In this document: positions 12,861 through 26,800 of the stretch, piece by piece
Layout of the letters: each line of letters begins with the position of its first letter
Numbering within the stretch: position 1 is the first letter of the stretch
Assembly: GCF_032854445.1 (NCBI RefSeq)
Contig: NC_088298.1
Coordinates: 21,911,295 to 21,975,294 of the forward strand
Source of the DNA: Liolophura sinensis
Lineage: Eukaryota > Mollusca > Polyplacophora > Chitonida > Chitonidae
Direction of reading: 5' to 3'
DNA length: 64,000 nt
Translations under genes and position numbers: made by a program
The notes under the pieces: model-generated
What the model saw: the letters and a program-made list of their open reading frames with translations, nothing else
Told to the model about the DNA's origin: nothing
The model's database searches: none

Positions 12861-13212
12861 CTTTTGCATATAGAAAGTAATTCGGACCAAAGATGTGTAG
12901 TCTGTTGTCCATTCCTGTCTTTGCGGTGACGATTTATGCATAAAATAGTAACGTAGTATAATCATGCAGTGTATTACAAGAGAACAACGATCAGTCCAGA
13001 TTGGACCCGAATCGCCACTACGCGGGAAAAGGTGCCTTAATGATTCGGTCAGTAAAAGACAGGCAGGAAATCCACCAGATTGCGTAGCTTTCACTTTGTC
13101 GACCTGTGACAATAAATCTGCTGGAATGGCCTTTTAGATGGCCTTAAACGAAGTTCGTTAACAAGTACCTGCCTTCTTCCGTTCACGCTAGCATGTACAC
13201 CATGAGACCGCT

Positions 13213-13266
13213 GCGCGCGCGAGCGCGTGTGTGTGTGTGCACGTGTGCGCGTGCGTGCTTGTGTGC
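13213..13266. repeat. Alternating purine-pyrimidine tract
   Basis: GC, GCGT and GTGT runs alternate almost without a break; could adopt Z-DNA. Confidence 0.75.
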
Positions 13267-13434
13267 GACATTGGGCTAACCAGTTATGTTTCCTTGCTCC
13301 AACCTGTCAGCAGGGAAGCCAATTACACAGGACAACATCCCTAACTTTTCGCACGAAAACCCCATATTCAACACAACAACAACAAGAACAAAAAACACCT
13401 TTTACATAATGTTTATTGAGAAGAAAACTGTTTT

Positions 13435-13682
13435 GTTTGTTTATCTGATTGGTTGTTTGCGTCGTACTTAATAATATTTCACTTATACGACGGCAGCCAG
13501 CATTATGGTGGGAAGAAACCGGGCAGAGCCATGGGGAAACCCTAAACCCTTTGCAGGTTGCTGACAGACGTTCTCACGTATACGACCGGAGAGGAAGTCA
13601 GCATTCACAGAGACCGCATTTGTGAGAGGCTCCTGGGTCCTTGAGTCGCGATGGCATGGTAACCACCTCGCTCACGGAGGTC
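13435..13682 (-). mobile_element. SINE-A, near full length
   Basis: Tail, body and head with TCACGGAGGTC. Confidence 0.82.
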
Positions 13683-13735
13683 GGCCGTTTTCTTTCAGAT
13701 ATCCAAAACCTTATTTCAGATGTAGCCCACAGATT

Positions 13736-13815
13736 AGTTTATTTATTTATCTGATTTTGCTCAATGTCATACTCAGGAGTTTTGGACTTACACGATGGCA
13801 GTCAGTATATATACC
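13736..13815 (-). mobile_element. SINE-A tail, decayed
   Basis: TTTATTTATCTGATTTTG, then ATACTCAGGAG and CACGATGGCAGTCAG. Confidence 0.55.
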
Positions 13816-14212
13816 TGACAGACTTCACGATCGAGCCCCCCCCCCGCCCCCCAGCCCATCCAAGTGTATACATGTATAAGTATATATAAAGGTCTATACA
13901 GTCTATCACTATAGATTATCCTGTATCAGATTTTCGCTTACACAACAAAAATCGATTGTAAAAACGCGCTTAGTTGACAGGACTGTGTAACAGCAAGTCG
14001 ATGCCACACTGATTGGCCTAAATAAAGTGACGATGTAAGCAAAAAGTAGGTAAGCATTGATTTCAAGCCAGGTATGTACAAAATCAATGTTTATCAATTT
14101 TTGCATTTAGGTGAGCATGATAAAACAAGCGTATCTGGGGGACTTGGTTGATAGCTTGTCAATATATGTTTCGCTGACACAGGGAAAGGGTTCACGGATA
14201 AAGGTCACATAT

Positions 14213-14675
14213 ACACTCCAAAAATTAATGTGATAATATTAACAGAAATTCTGTTGTCTGAGTGATGCTAGAAAGTATTCTGCTGCTGTAACAGATTGTT
14301 CTGTTGAATATAACACACGTATGCCATTAATTCAACGCAAAGATTCAGCTCGTGCTGACTTCCTCTCCGGTCGTACTTGGAAAGGTCTGGCAAAAACCTG
14401 TGGAGGGTCGTGGGTTTCCCCCGGGCTGTGCCCGGTTTCCGCCTACCATAATGCTGGCCACCGTCGTATAAGTGAAAAATTCTTGAGTACTGGGTAAAAC
14501 ACAAATCAAATGAATAAATAAATAAATAAACAAAGATTAGACTAACAGGATATTATGTTGAATACGACAGAAAATCAGATTATAATAACAATATATTCTA
14601 GCATCACTCTACCATCAATATATTCTAGACATCAGACTTTCTGCTAAAATGAACAGATTAATTTTTTGAGTGTGC
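14213..14675. mobile_element. MITE-1 copy split by a SINE
   Basis: Ends CACTCCAAAAATTAATGTG and CAGATTAATTTTTTGAGTG. The SINE at 14346-14530 sits in its middle. Confidence 0.8.
14346..14530 (+). mobile_element. SINE-A inserted in MITE-1
   Basis: 5'-truncated copy with an AATAAATAAATAAA tail. The 8-bp target duplication CAAAGATT lies at 14338-14345 and 14531-14538. Confidence 0.9.
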
Positions 14676-15059
14676 TTCACACGTGTATGTAGGTATGTAT
14701 GTACATGTGCCTGGGTCTATAGAACATGCGCGCAGTTTAGTTAAACATACTATATAATCTTAGGTAATGGCTTTTATCGGCTACTTGAAAGGGAATCAGT
14801 AAAGCACTTAAACTGACCACTTAATGACAAAAGGTTAGTAGACACATGTTTATACATGCGGTTAAATATCCTGCCTGGGATTGATTTTTAAACAGTCCTA
14901 TATTGAAAGAATTTCAACTTGCTGGCCATGTTCCAGCTGTGAAGGAATCCATTTACAAGCATTGCACCCTTCTTTATGGTTTAAGGGCTTATTCCACGTG
15001 GTTTTGATGCTCATTTTTACCTCTGCCAAGGGAGATTATGCTTTTCTGCATATTCAGTG

Positions 15060-15249
15060 ATGTATAAAATTATTTATATCACGTCAGCGGTCAGCATTAT
15101 GGTGGCAGGAAACCGGGGAAAACCCACGATCATCCTCAGCTTGTTGGCATATCTTCCCACGTACGACGGAGAGTAAGCTAGCATGAGCTGGACTTGAACT
15201 CATGGCTACAGCATTGGTGAGAGGCTCCTGAGTCAACCTGCTGCGCTAA
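15060..15249 (-). mobile_element. SINE-A
   Basis: Body from CAGCATTATGGTGGCAGG to head GGCTCCTGAGTCAACC. Confidence 0.75.
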
Positions 15250-15392
15250 ATCAAGAATATTTCACTCATGTGGGCGGCCAGCAGAGCACGAGGGAAACCC
15301 ACGGCCACCCACAGCCTACTGTCAGACCTTCTCACGTACGGTCGGAAAAGAAGCCAGGATGTGCTACTCTACCCGCTGATCCACGGAAGAGT
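15250..15392 (-). mobile_element. SINE-A, partial
   Basis: Begins TCAAGAATATTTCACTC; body partly deleted; abuts the previous copy. Confidence 0.7.
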
Positions 15393-15429
15393 GATTAGAG
15401 GTCTACAAGTGACAGGTTCACAGTGAAAT

Positions 15430-15540
15430 GGATACTTTATTTATTTATTTTGTTGGTGTTTTACGCCATACTCCAGAATATTTCACTTAAACAACAATGA
15501 CCATGCATGCGGCATTATGGTGGCAGAAAACTGGGAAAAG
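15430..15540 (-). mobile_element. SINE-A tail half
   Basis: TTATTTATTTTGTTGGTG, then TTTACGCCATACTCC. Confidence 0.72.
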
Positions 15541-15607
15541 AAAGTTACCCTAACTATATATAGTCTCCTATACAAAATCACCCTAACTATATATAGTCTC
15601 CTATACG
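15541..15607. repeat. Short direct repeat, two units
   Basis: CCCTAACTATATATAGTCTC-CTATAC occurs twice in tandem. Confidence 0.8.
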
Positions 15608-15810
15608 GGCGAGTTTATTGGATATATAGGTCCATTCTATAAACTTTCAATGCCACATGTGTCTGTACCTTTAATGAGCTTCAGCAAAGCCAGAATACTT
15701 CTTATGAAGTAGGCCCTATTTTGACACGAGCATACGCGTCTCACCTTCTAGGGTAATAACTGAGGTAAATTATAAAGACCTATTTGCCTTCATTTGTTTT
15801 TAAAGAAAAA

Positions 15811-15942
15811 GACCTGCGGATGGTCGTGGGTTTCCCCCAGGCTCTGTCTGGTTTCCTCCCATAATGCTGGCTGTCGTCGTATAAGTGAAATATTCTCGAG
15901 TACGGCGTAAAACACCAATCAAATAAATAAATAAATAAATTA
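15811..15942 (+). mobile_element. SINE-A, 5'-truncated
   Basis: From GACCTGCGGATGGTCGTGG to a long AAATAAAT tail. Confidence 0.82.
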
Positions 15943-16104
15943 AAGAAAAAGACACATATGTCTACAGGTACAGAAAGTTACAAATATCTAGGACTTCATA
16001 CATGCATGTATAACAAACAACCCCCCCCCCCAAAAAAAAAACAAACAAAAAAAAAACAAAGAAACAAACAAAAAACACAGAAACAAGGATCGTCGTCCTC
16101 TGAC

Positions 16105-16440
16105 TGAATGAATGAATGAAGGCTTGGGCTCGTAGATAACAATTTTTCAGTCATACGTGTATAACGGACGCGGTGTCGTTAAGTGTGTGTACATATATAC
16201 TGTGTCTTCTTGTGGCATGGCGATAACTGCTGTCATGTCTGGTATCAAGACACATTAGACATGACAGCAGTCACATTATACTGACACTGGGCCAACCAGT
16301 CTCGTTTCCTTGCTTTAACCTCTCAGTGCTGAGCGACAAACAAGGCAGCAACAAGTAGGCCTACCATTTTTAAAGTCTTTGGTATGAGCTGACCTGGGTT
16401 TGATCCCGGTTGTTAAGTGCGACGTTAAACCCACAGCATA
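16105..16440 (-). mobile_element. SINE-B, near full length
   Basis: Second tRNA-derived family, with AACAATTTTTCAGTCATA near its tail and GACCTGGGTTTGATCC as a B-box-like head in reverse. Confidence 0.75.
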
Positions 16441-17872
16441 CAACTGGACGCACAGAAAGCATATCAAGTGAGATATTATCATCCACATGTCATAGGCCTA
16501 AGCCCTATAAGACTCTCGTACTCACGTTGTGCTCGTACTCACGTTAAAACAAAAATGGTCGCCATTTTCGTCTTCAACATATAGCCAATAAAAATATTAT
16601 GTTTGATCAATATATAGGCGAGAGTATATGGTTATCTATTTCTTTCGTCACCTCAACATTGTGTATTTGTAGGCCTATACCCCAAAATTTTAAAACGTTG
16701 TTATGCTGAATATGAAACAAAAAAATTGTATACCGTATAGGCTCTAGGCCTGTACCTCTAGGCAGCCTACGACATGAAACTTCGAACCCGCATACCGATA
16801 AGACACAATCAACAGAACATTATATTAATAGACCTACGCGTATGTATATGATTTCAACACCTCTTTCAAGCTTCACTAAGGTCAAAATGATAGTTCTTAT
16901 AAAGTATTTTGAAAAGTATGTGAATTAAACGTTGATGATGAAGTTGCGCTTAAATCGCCATGGGAGACAACTTTTCCCCGGTATCCAGAAAGTCCATTTC
17001 CAGAAATTGTAGTGGACGTGCTCTAAGTTCAGACTTTGTATGCAGCCTATGTTTTCCCGGTCAGTTTAATGTTTTATTTTTTCTCGTGGAAAGACACGTT
17101 CGTAGCAAAAGGTTCTCTTAACGGTTTAGAGTTCATGGTACGTTCCACAGTGCCTGTATATTTGGATTTATATCCCACAGTTGTTTTGCTCGTACATCGC
17201 TTGACATAAAGAGAATCGTCACAGAGTAACAGAATGATCTTTTCTTTACAACAACAACACTCAGAAATCTACTCATATGAGCACCGTTAACATTGAGAAG
17301 GTTTATTGTTGTATTGTAGTGTGACGTGTTGTTGTGTGGCATGTTCTAGCCATCACCTCGCCCCGACTCCAACAATCATTTCTGACAAAATTATTCAGTG
17401 TACATTTTCTTATTTAACACTGACTAGCACACGCTGATTGGTATATGATACTAGGACGTGTTGCTGATAAGTGGGTTCTTCATTCATTTTTCTTTCTACA
17501 CACCAGAAACTGCGGGAATAACACAGCAGTTCAGAGATTCGGTCCCAAAACTGGTCATTCCTGTGATGTTCATTTGCTTATGAATTATTTGTATTCTTTA
17601 CAATATTTTGAGACGTTTTGTTGCGATATACAAATGTGTCAGTAAGTTATTTAGATCACACAAAACATTTACCATTTTTGAACCTGTTATACAGTTCTTC
17701 CAGCTATATGTACAAGGTGCTGTAGTCCCATCAAAGCTGTTTATGAATGTCTTATTTGTTTCAGATCATCATCAACAACAAACACATAATTATGTAACCT
17801 TTGAAAGGTTGCCATGCCAAATTCTCACAGGTGTTGTGGATAAAATCTGGTTGTAGAAATTTGTGACACAAG
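16441..17872. other. DBR1 upstream region
   Basis: No repeat copy recognised. It should hold the DBR1 promoter and 5' UTR, but no clear TATA or initiator was assigned. Confidence 0.4.
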
Positions 17873-20800
17873 ATGAAGATTGCCGTTGAGGGCTGTTGCC
17901 ATGGAGAACTGGACAAGATCTACGAGACGCTGGCATACCTGGAAGACGTGAACAGTATTAAAGTGGACTTGCTGCTAATATGTGGGGACTTCCAGGCAGT
18001 CAGGAACAAGGCTGACCTCCATTGTATGGCTGTGCCACCAAAATATCAACACATGAACACATTCTACAAGTAAATACTGCACACCATTTTGTTAAACCAT
18101 GTGGTCATGTCGTCCGCGTATGTACACATGTACATGTAGCAAAACTACAATTCACATGTAGCCATGTAGCTCGTTGGAAAGTGAATGCTTTATTTGATGT
18201 GCAGTTATCGTCACTGTTTGCTGTAGATACCCCCACCCCCACCCTTTCAAAACTCTTTTCTTAGTTTAGTATATGCCAGAAAGATGAAGGGGAAAATATA
18301 ATTCATTTCAAGTTAAGTATAGTTAAACTCTTTTGTTCCAGAAAGGCCATATCTGAACTGAAATGTTCACCAATACTGTTCGATTTACTACCTTTGCTCA
18401 TGCATTAATGAGACAATCACTATGTCCCACACCCACATAATTGCAATGAATTAATGTTTTTTATGTGCCATCTCGTCGTAAAATCGGATTATTCTCACAC
18501 ATAAATGGGAGAATTCTTTTCTTTCAGGTTTTGTATGTTAGGATCCATCGACTTTGAATGTTCAGCTTATGAGCAAGAGATTATTTTTAGAATTAGATTT
18601 TTCATATTTCTTAGCCTTGCACCCGACAGAAGGTGACAGGTTAAGCAGTGGGTGTTCCATTGCTTGACCTATCACTGGGTTAGGCAGGCCTGCTATACTC
18701 TGTTGTGAGATATTAATAATGCTCACTTTAATGCAGTTGAGTGAGTGAGTGAGTGCTTGAGGTTTAACATCGTGCTCAACAATTTTTCAGTCATATGACG
18801 ACGAAGGAATCCTTAGGGTGCATGTACGTGTAATGTGCCTCCTTGTAGCAGGACGGATTTCCATCGCTCTTTTATCTAGTGCTGCTTCACTGAGACGACT
18901 TACCGAAGGCAAGTAAGCCGCCCCGCCCGAGCCATTATACTGATACGGGTCAACCAGTCATTGCACTATCCCCTTCATGCTGAACGCCAAGCGAGGAAGT
19001 TACAACTTCCTCTTTTAAAGTCTTAGGTGTGACTCGATCAAGGATTGATCCTGGATCTACCGGTCCCGAAGCGGACGCTCTACCAACTGTGCTATCCGGG
19101 CCGGTAAATAATGCAGTTGAGTGATGGGTGTGTTGGCTATTTTGGTCTGTTTTACTTCACTGTGATGGGCGGAAAGTTTTCTGAAAATTTAAAACAAAGA
19201 CTCAACAAACTTTCCTGCATCCGACATTAATGAGGAAAAGGGAGCGTATGGGGTAAATCCATTGACAATAGTGTTAAACAATCAAATAGTTGAATGAACA
19301 AACTGAACATGAATCAGACAAATAGCAAACAACTTATGGAGTGATTTTGTTGCTCAGGTATTACTCAGGAGAGAAAAAGGCACCTGTGTTGACCGTCTTC
19401 ATTGGGGGAAACCATGAGGCTTCTAACTATCTGCAGGAGTTATTGTACGGTGGCTGGGTTGCACCTAACATATATTACATGGGTAAGATTTGCAAGGGAC
19501 TTTATTTATTAAGTGAGGATGTACATGTAAAGGTGAGGAAGAGATGTCATCTTAGGTTTGTTGTCACAAGATTTCATAGTGGATATCATATTAGTTATGT
19601 AAATGTGAATTGTCAGGATTTTCTTCACTTCACAGGGAAGTGAGGTCGTAATACAAGTTGTCAGCTTTAACACTCTTACGACAGGACGTCATACAAGAAG
19701 TCACGCTGTGTGCAAAGATCTGTGAAGGTCTGCAGCTAAAAACATTGCTTATAAACTTGTTTAAGTACACAAAATTGTGATATACTCGAACTATAAATAA
19801 TGAATAGAATATTGCATGCTGAAAGTTGCATACGTGAAAGGTGTAAGTCATACCCCATTCAACATTTATACATCTTGTCGTTTATCCATTAGAAGAACTT
19901 TGTATGTATTAATATTATCATTCACTCATTTACTGTAAATGGTTCTCAGTTTTGTCCAAGTAATTGTATTTATCAAGCATGTATTTCAAAGATATGTTTA
20001 AGGGCGAAAAGTGGCTGTTTCCAGGTTTAAACTTGTCCACATTTTTATTCAGTTCATGAAAAAGTTTGATGGTTTTCACTTTCAGGGTTTCACAAAAAGT
20101 AAAATTTTATCAGTCAAAACAGATTAATGCCTTTAAAATATGCTTGAATAAAAACCTTGCAAACATGCGAAAAGGTTGAAGATTTACAGAATTGATAACA
20201 TTAACTTAAACACAAATGGTTAAATACAATACTGAGCTTGTTACTTGTTTTTAGGTTATGCCAATGTTATCCAGTTTGGTGGACTTAGAATTGCAGGCTT
20301 GTCTGGTATATACAAAGCCAACCACTACTCACTGGGTAAGTCACTCAAATATTAGGCTAGAAGTTCCCAGGACATATGGGATGCGGATTCAAATCCAGCC
20401 TTGGTGAGGGAATTTGTAGATTCCCTCACTCTCACTTTTTCTTGTCATCCAGGAATGTGCTGTCCATACCTGTTTATCACATGTGGGAAATCCGACTAAA
20501 TTAAGAATTTCCCACTGAAGATCTGACGTACACACTTAAATTTAAGGTAATTAATACAGATTTGCTATACATCTTTGTAAAATGATGTTAGGCAATTGTA
20601 ATAATAGGCCTGTCTCAGGCAAACATCTGAATGAGTGTTGTAATACAATGATAGAGCAAGAACTGGATTCACACAACGGAGTGTTAGTCGCATCCAGCCA
20701 GTACATAAACTGTCAGGAGACAGAGAGGTCCTGGATTTAGTTGGTGGTAACTTTGAATATTGTGTTTTTTTGTTCAGATTGCTCCTGCTTACATGTGTGT

Positions 20801-23800
20801 AAGTGTTTCAAAACTTCTTTGCAGGTCATTTTGAGCGGCCACCATACTCTGATAATTCCAAGAGGTCAGCCTATCACATCAGAAACTTGGATGTCTTCAG
20901 ACTGAAGCAGGTATTAAAACAGATCAGCTATGGCCACATGTAGCAAAGATTTTTCTTCCTGCTATCTCTCATGTTCTGCCTTCTGTCTCTCATATTCTGT
21001 CTTTCTTCTTCTGGCCTCCTCCCCTATGTCCAGACCCCCCACTCTTTTTCTGTTTTTTTTTTCTCCCATGTTCTGTCTGACTTCCTTCATGTTCTGCTCT
21101 CCCTCCCTAATGCTCTGCCTTGCCTCCCTAATGCTCTGCCTTCCTCCCTTCATGTTCTGCTTACCTTTCCTCATGTTCAGATCCAAATTTCATGTTTTGT
21201 TTACCTTTCCTTGTGGCCTGGCTTCCTTCCCTCATATTCAGTTCATATTTCGTAATGTTGGATAAGCGCTAGCATAGCGTAATGACCCAGGAGTCTGTCA
21301 CCAATGCATTCGCTGTGAGATCAAGTCCAGCTCATGCTGGCTTCCTCTCCGGCCGTATGTGGGAAGGTCTTCCAGCAACCTGCGGATTGTCGCGGGTTTC
21401 CCCCGGGCTGTGCCCAGTTTCCACCCACCATAATGCTGGCCGCCGTCGTATAAGTGAAATATTCTTGAGTACGGCGTAAAACACCAATCAAATAAATGAA
21501 TAAATAAATATTTCCCCATGCTCTGTCTCTCTCCCCTTAATACTTTCCCACTTGCTTTGCAACCCTTCTCTGCTGTTTTTTCTTTCTGTCATGTTTTGTA
21601 GACCTTCCTTTGTGTTCTGCCTTTTCCCCCTCATATTATGGCTCTCTTCCCTGATGTTCTGCTTTTCTTCCCATATGATATGCCCCTCTTTCATGTTCTG
21701 GTTTCCTTTCCTCAAATGCTGGCCTCCTTTCCTCATGTTCTGGCCTCATATTCTCCTTCCCTTACCTCATGTTCTACTTTTCCTCCTGTTTCACCTTTAC
21801 CCCTGTTCTGCCTACATTCCTTCATGTTCTGCCTACATTCCTTCATATTCTTCCTACCTTCATTTTTGTTCACCCTACCTCCCTTCTTGTTCTGCCTGTC
21901 TTCCTTTGTGCCCTGCCTACCTTCCTTGTTGTCCTGCCTACCCTCATTCTTATTCTTCCTACCTTCCCACAAGTTCTGATTTTCTTTCTTCATGTTCTGC
22001 CCACCCTTCCTCATGTTCAGCTTGCCTTTCTCCTTATCCTCATGTTCTGTCATCCTGTCCTCATGTTCTGCCATCCTGTCCTCATGTTCTGTCTTTTTGT
22101 CCTCATGTTCTGCCACCCTGTCTCTTCATGTTCTGCCATCTTGTCCTCATGTTCTGCCATCCAGTCCTCGTGTTCTGCTATCCTGTCCTCATGTTCTGCC
22201 ATCCTGTCCTCATGTACTGCCATCCTGTCCTCATGTTCTACCATCCTGTCCTCATGTACTGCCATCCTGTCCCAATGGTATGTCTTCTTATCCTCATGTT
22301 CTGCTATCCTCATGTTCTGCTATCCTGTCCTCATGTTCTGCCATGCTGTCCTCGTGTTCTGTCTTCCTCTTCTCATACTCTGCCATCCTGTCTTCATGGT
22401 GTGCCATCGTCCCCATGGTCTGTCATCTTGTCCCCATGTTCTGCCACCCTGTCTCCTCATGGTCTGCCATTCTGTCCTCATGCTCTGCCATCCTGTCTTC
22501 ATGGTGTGCCATCGTCCCCATGGTCTTTCTTCTTGTCCCCATGTTCTGCCACCCTGTCTCCTCATGGCCTGCCATCCTGTCCTCATTCCCTGCCACCCTA
22601 TCCTTATGTTGTGCTTTGTTATAAACCAGTAATCTGAAACATTTGTCCACACCCACCAATATATATATTTATTTTTGATTGGGTTGTAACACTGTTGACA
22701 ACAATATTTCTGTATGATGTTTGAGTATGCAAAAGCGTGCACAGAGGGTGTTGTAAACCACCACCATTGGTCAGGGATCTCACAGGCTGATTTAAAAGTG
22801 CTACTCCAGCCCTAATGGTGAAGGATACCCTAGGGCACGGATCTAACTCCACAGTTAAAAAATATTTATGATGAATCAACACTATTTCACCCCAATATGT
22901 GAAGAGTCCTCAAAAACAAAATCTTTGGCAGTTTCCGTAAAATTTTCTTGATGTGATGGGGTAATATTCTTTACATGACGATGAATCAGGCCAGATAAGA
23001 CAAGTGTTCTTGCATGACACACCAGACAAAATTGGAAATAGCAGAAAACCTGTGTTTCCGTATTATCTTCCGAAACTAACAACAGCAGTTTTAATACAAT
23101 GCATTTTTGTTTTTTGCAATTTATGACAAATTCAGATTATTTCAATCTTCCTTTTTCCTGACTTTAAGAGATACAGGTCTTGACAATTCTGCAGCCGAGA
23201 GCCGGTTTCAAGCATTGGTCACAGGCCGTTCTACTGGGCCAAGTTCGAAACTGCAATCAGCCAGAGCTCACTCTCCTTGGAATAAAGTAAGATTCTCTGT
23301 TTCATTTGGTTGACAGATTTCACGACCCCTTGACATATGCATGTCCCATGACTGGCCACGTGGCATTTACAACTTTGGGAACAAAGATGCGTTGTTACGT
23401 CACAAGCCCTTTCTGAAGCAGGAGGTAGAGGAAGACAGCCTGGGAAGTCCCCCCGCGGAGGAATTATTGTACAAGCTTCAGCCTCAGTACTGGTTCTCTG
23501 CTCACCTCCACACAAAGTTTGCTGCTCATGTTGAGCATCAGGTGAGTCAGTCCCAGGTTTAACCAATGACTAGTGCTTGTCCACCCTTATCGTGAAGACA
23601 TCCGTCAGTCCACCAACAGGGGAGCTGTTGTACAAGCTTGAGCCTCAGTACTGGTTCTCTGCTCACCTCCACACAAAGTTTGCTGCTCATGTTGAGCATC
23701 AGGTGAGTCAGTCCCAGGTTTAACCAATGACTAGTGCTTGTCCACCCTTATCCTGAAGACATCCATCAGTCCACCAGCAGAGGAGCTGTTGTACAAGCTC

Positions 23801-26800
23801 CAGGCTCAGTACTGGTTCTCTGCTCACCCCCACACAAAGTTTGCTGCTCATGTTGAGCATCAGGTGAGTCAGTCCCAGGTTTAACCAATGACTAGTGCTT
23901 GTCCACCCTTATCCTGAAGACATCCATCAGTTCGCCAGCAGAGGAGCTGTTGTACAAGCTCCAGGCTCAGTACTGGTTCTCTGCTCACCCCCACACAAAG
24001 TTTGCTGCTCATATTGAGCATCAGGTGAGTCAGTCCCAGGTTTAACCAATGACTAGTGCTCGTCCACCCTTATCCTGAGGACGTCCGTCAATCTGCCAGC
24101 TCTTAACTAGTCTATTTCTTTTAAGGCCATCGGGATCACTCAAGTCATATGTTGTAAACACTGCATCTCTTGAAGCCTTTGGTATTATTGAACCTGGGGC
24201 CCCATTACTTGTTTACATGTCTCCACAGGTTCTTTGTATATCCTGATTCATCAACCTTTTTGCATGTGAAAGAGCAGTTTCAGGACGTCACAAAAAGTAT
24301 ATTTTTTATCAGTTCAGAGTATGCTTAAAGAGACACCTTGCAAACATGGGAAAAGATTGAAAAAGATTACAGTAGATGCTAACATGGTTTTATTATATTT
24401 ATTTATTGTTATTAAATTTCAGACAGAAGATTACAGGTGTAAAACTACAAAGTTTCTCTCTCTGGACAAATGCCTGCCCAAAAGACACTTTTTGCAGGTA
24501 AGATTTATTTGCTAACATTCTACCGTATTAAATGACTTTTGTGATGTCCAAGGTAGATTATGGAATTAATAGCCCGGAAAAGTCGCCCATTCCATATTCT
24601 ACCATTTTTTAGCTTGCCTATGCATATTACAGGGAGGGCTATTGTTGTTCGCCAAGCGTCCTTGTCTAATAAGATTTTTTTTTATTTTTTTATTTTTTGA
24701 TTGCTGTTTTACGCCGTACTCAAGAATATTTCACTTATACGACGGCGGCCAGCATTATGGTGGGCGGAAACCGGGCAGAGCCCGGCGGAAACCCACAACC
24801 ATCCGCAGCTTGCTGGAAGACCTTCCCACATACGGCCGGAGAGGAAGCCAGCATGAGCTGGACTTGAACTCACATCGACTGCATTGGTGAGAGACTCCTG
24901 GGTCAATACGCTGTGCTAGCGCGCTAACCAACTGACCGTCTAATGAGACTTCAGGGAGTGCTAAGGTCAATGTTAATGGTGGTAGGTCAAACTGTACTGC
25001 ATACATTGAACTCGTGTCCCACGTAAATGTGAATCATAATAATGATAGAGAGATGTTTCATCTTTGATGCCCTGTTTGCATATTAATTACCGTTCATTAC
25101 AAATTTCATGAATTATCAATTGTGTATACCACACAAGTTTGGCGATCTGAGATCCAATTCAGGTCGGGTCAAACCACAAACGGCTTAGGAAAGGTGCGTG
25201 CTGTCAGTGTAATGTTGCTGGGTGGGGTGTCATGTCCGTTACTTCAGTTGCGCCTCCACTTTGACGACTGCTCGTCATCATATGACTGAAAAAATTGTTA
25301 AAAAAATAAAAGCCTTATAGCATATAAAGTAAAACCAGAAAAACGATGACGGTGTGATAATTTACAAAAAAAACAAAGAGGAAATACGGTCTCTTGTGGG
25401 GTGTCATATCTGCTGTCTTGGACATGATACTTCATTGTTGGGAGCACTTTGGCGGCACGGACTTGCTGGCGACACAATATGTGCAAACACACCTAATGAT
25501 CCTCGTTGTCATATGACTGAAAAATTGTATAGTACCACTTTAAAGTACATACATACATGAAGTCAGTCAGGAAGTTTGTATGTACTAGGCGAAAGTCGTT
25601 GTTTTACCCTTTGTACTCCTGTTTATTTGATGTCAGAGTTTGGGATCGTTATTGTTGCAGGTGATAGACTTTCCACACGATGAAGGGTTCCCTCTTAAGC
25701 TAGAACTGGATCCTGAATGGCTGTGTATTCTCAGATCGACCAATCATTTGCTGAGTTTAAGTCGTAACAAGACTTTTATGCCTGGACCAGGGAGCTCAGA
25801 AAGGTGGGTGGTGTTGGTTTATGGGCGTGCATTTAAATATGTTTAAACCAGAGAAATATTTAGTCCGCATTTCCCCGCGCCGTCGTTCTGCTAGCAAGCC
25901 GCAGTTAAAGGCTTTTATAAGAAGGCTAGTGACGTCAAGCCACATTCATCCATCCTCTCATGCATGATTTTGACGAACATTGGTTTTGTTCTTCAATTCA
26001 TTGTAGGAACTAGGTTGTTGATGTATGTCTGCTTTCTTTAGCTTGTCCCTTAGCTGTATCATAAGCTATTTTAATGCCAGTAGGATGAAAGCAGCACAGA
26101 TCGCCTTTATGGGATTTTCCATTGTTGCGGTAGAAAAAGAAAAAAAAGCACCTAAAAACATTACAGGAGTTGACCACTGAATTAGTAGACTATACATTTT
26201 CTATCATATTAGTTGTTTTTTTCCCATTGTTATGGTCTGTCATATCAGTTTTGTGAAACCATCTTGTAACCATGGTTACAAGTTTTTAAGAAATCATCAC
26301 TGAATTCGGTTCTGTAAATTTTCATTGAAAACGACATGTGTTGTACTAGTATTGTTTATTATCAGTTGTCATTCCACCAGACTCTCTTTTAACATGTTAC
26401 AGGTGGGACTTCACTGTGTCCAATCAAGAAATCGAATCGGTTAAGGAGGACTTTGGAAATGATCTGACGATTCCTGAGAATTTCATTACGACGGTACCGG
26501 CGTATACGGTGGCCGAATCGGGACGCAGTGTCTCTGAGTACCCACCCCCTGATATACACGTTAATCCTCAGACCACCCTTCTCTGTACCATGCTAGAACT
26601 GTCCGACCCAAATGCCATGTTTTTAGGGCGAGATTCCAGTTTCAGTCTGGACGTCGAGGACGCTGCTAACTCGTCCGCGGCCGCGCGCATTTCCGACGAC
26701 GAAGACGTGAACTCGGACGGCGATGAGACGGACGATACGAACTTGACGTTTGAGTCGTCAATAGATGCGACGTTGGACTTGTCCTGTAATCCGGACGAAA

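Noticed and set aside
21552-22637. 361-codon plus-strand frame
   Set aside because: Made of 21-bp repeats inside DBR1 intron 4; long frames exist in several frames on both strands, so it reflects the repeat and not a protein.
23607-24030. Units 2-4 of the exon 5 repeat as alternative exons
   Set aside because: They have donors, but the possible acceptors (e.g. CCAGCAG) give a phase that does not join exon 6.
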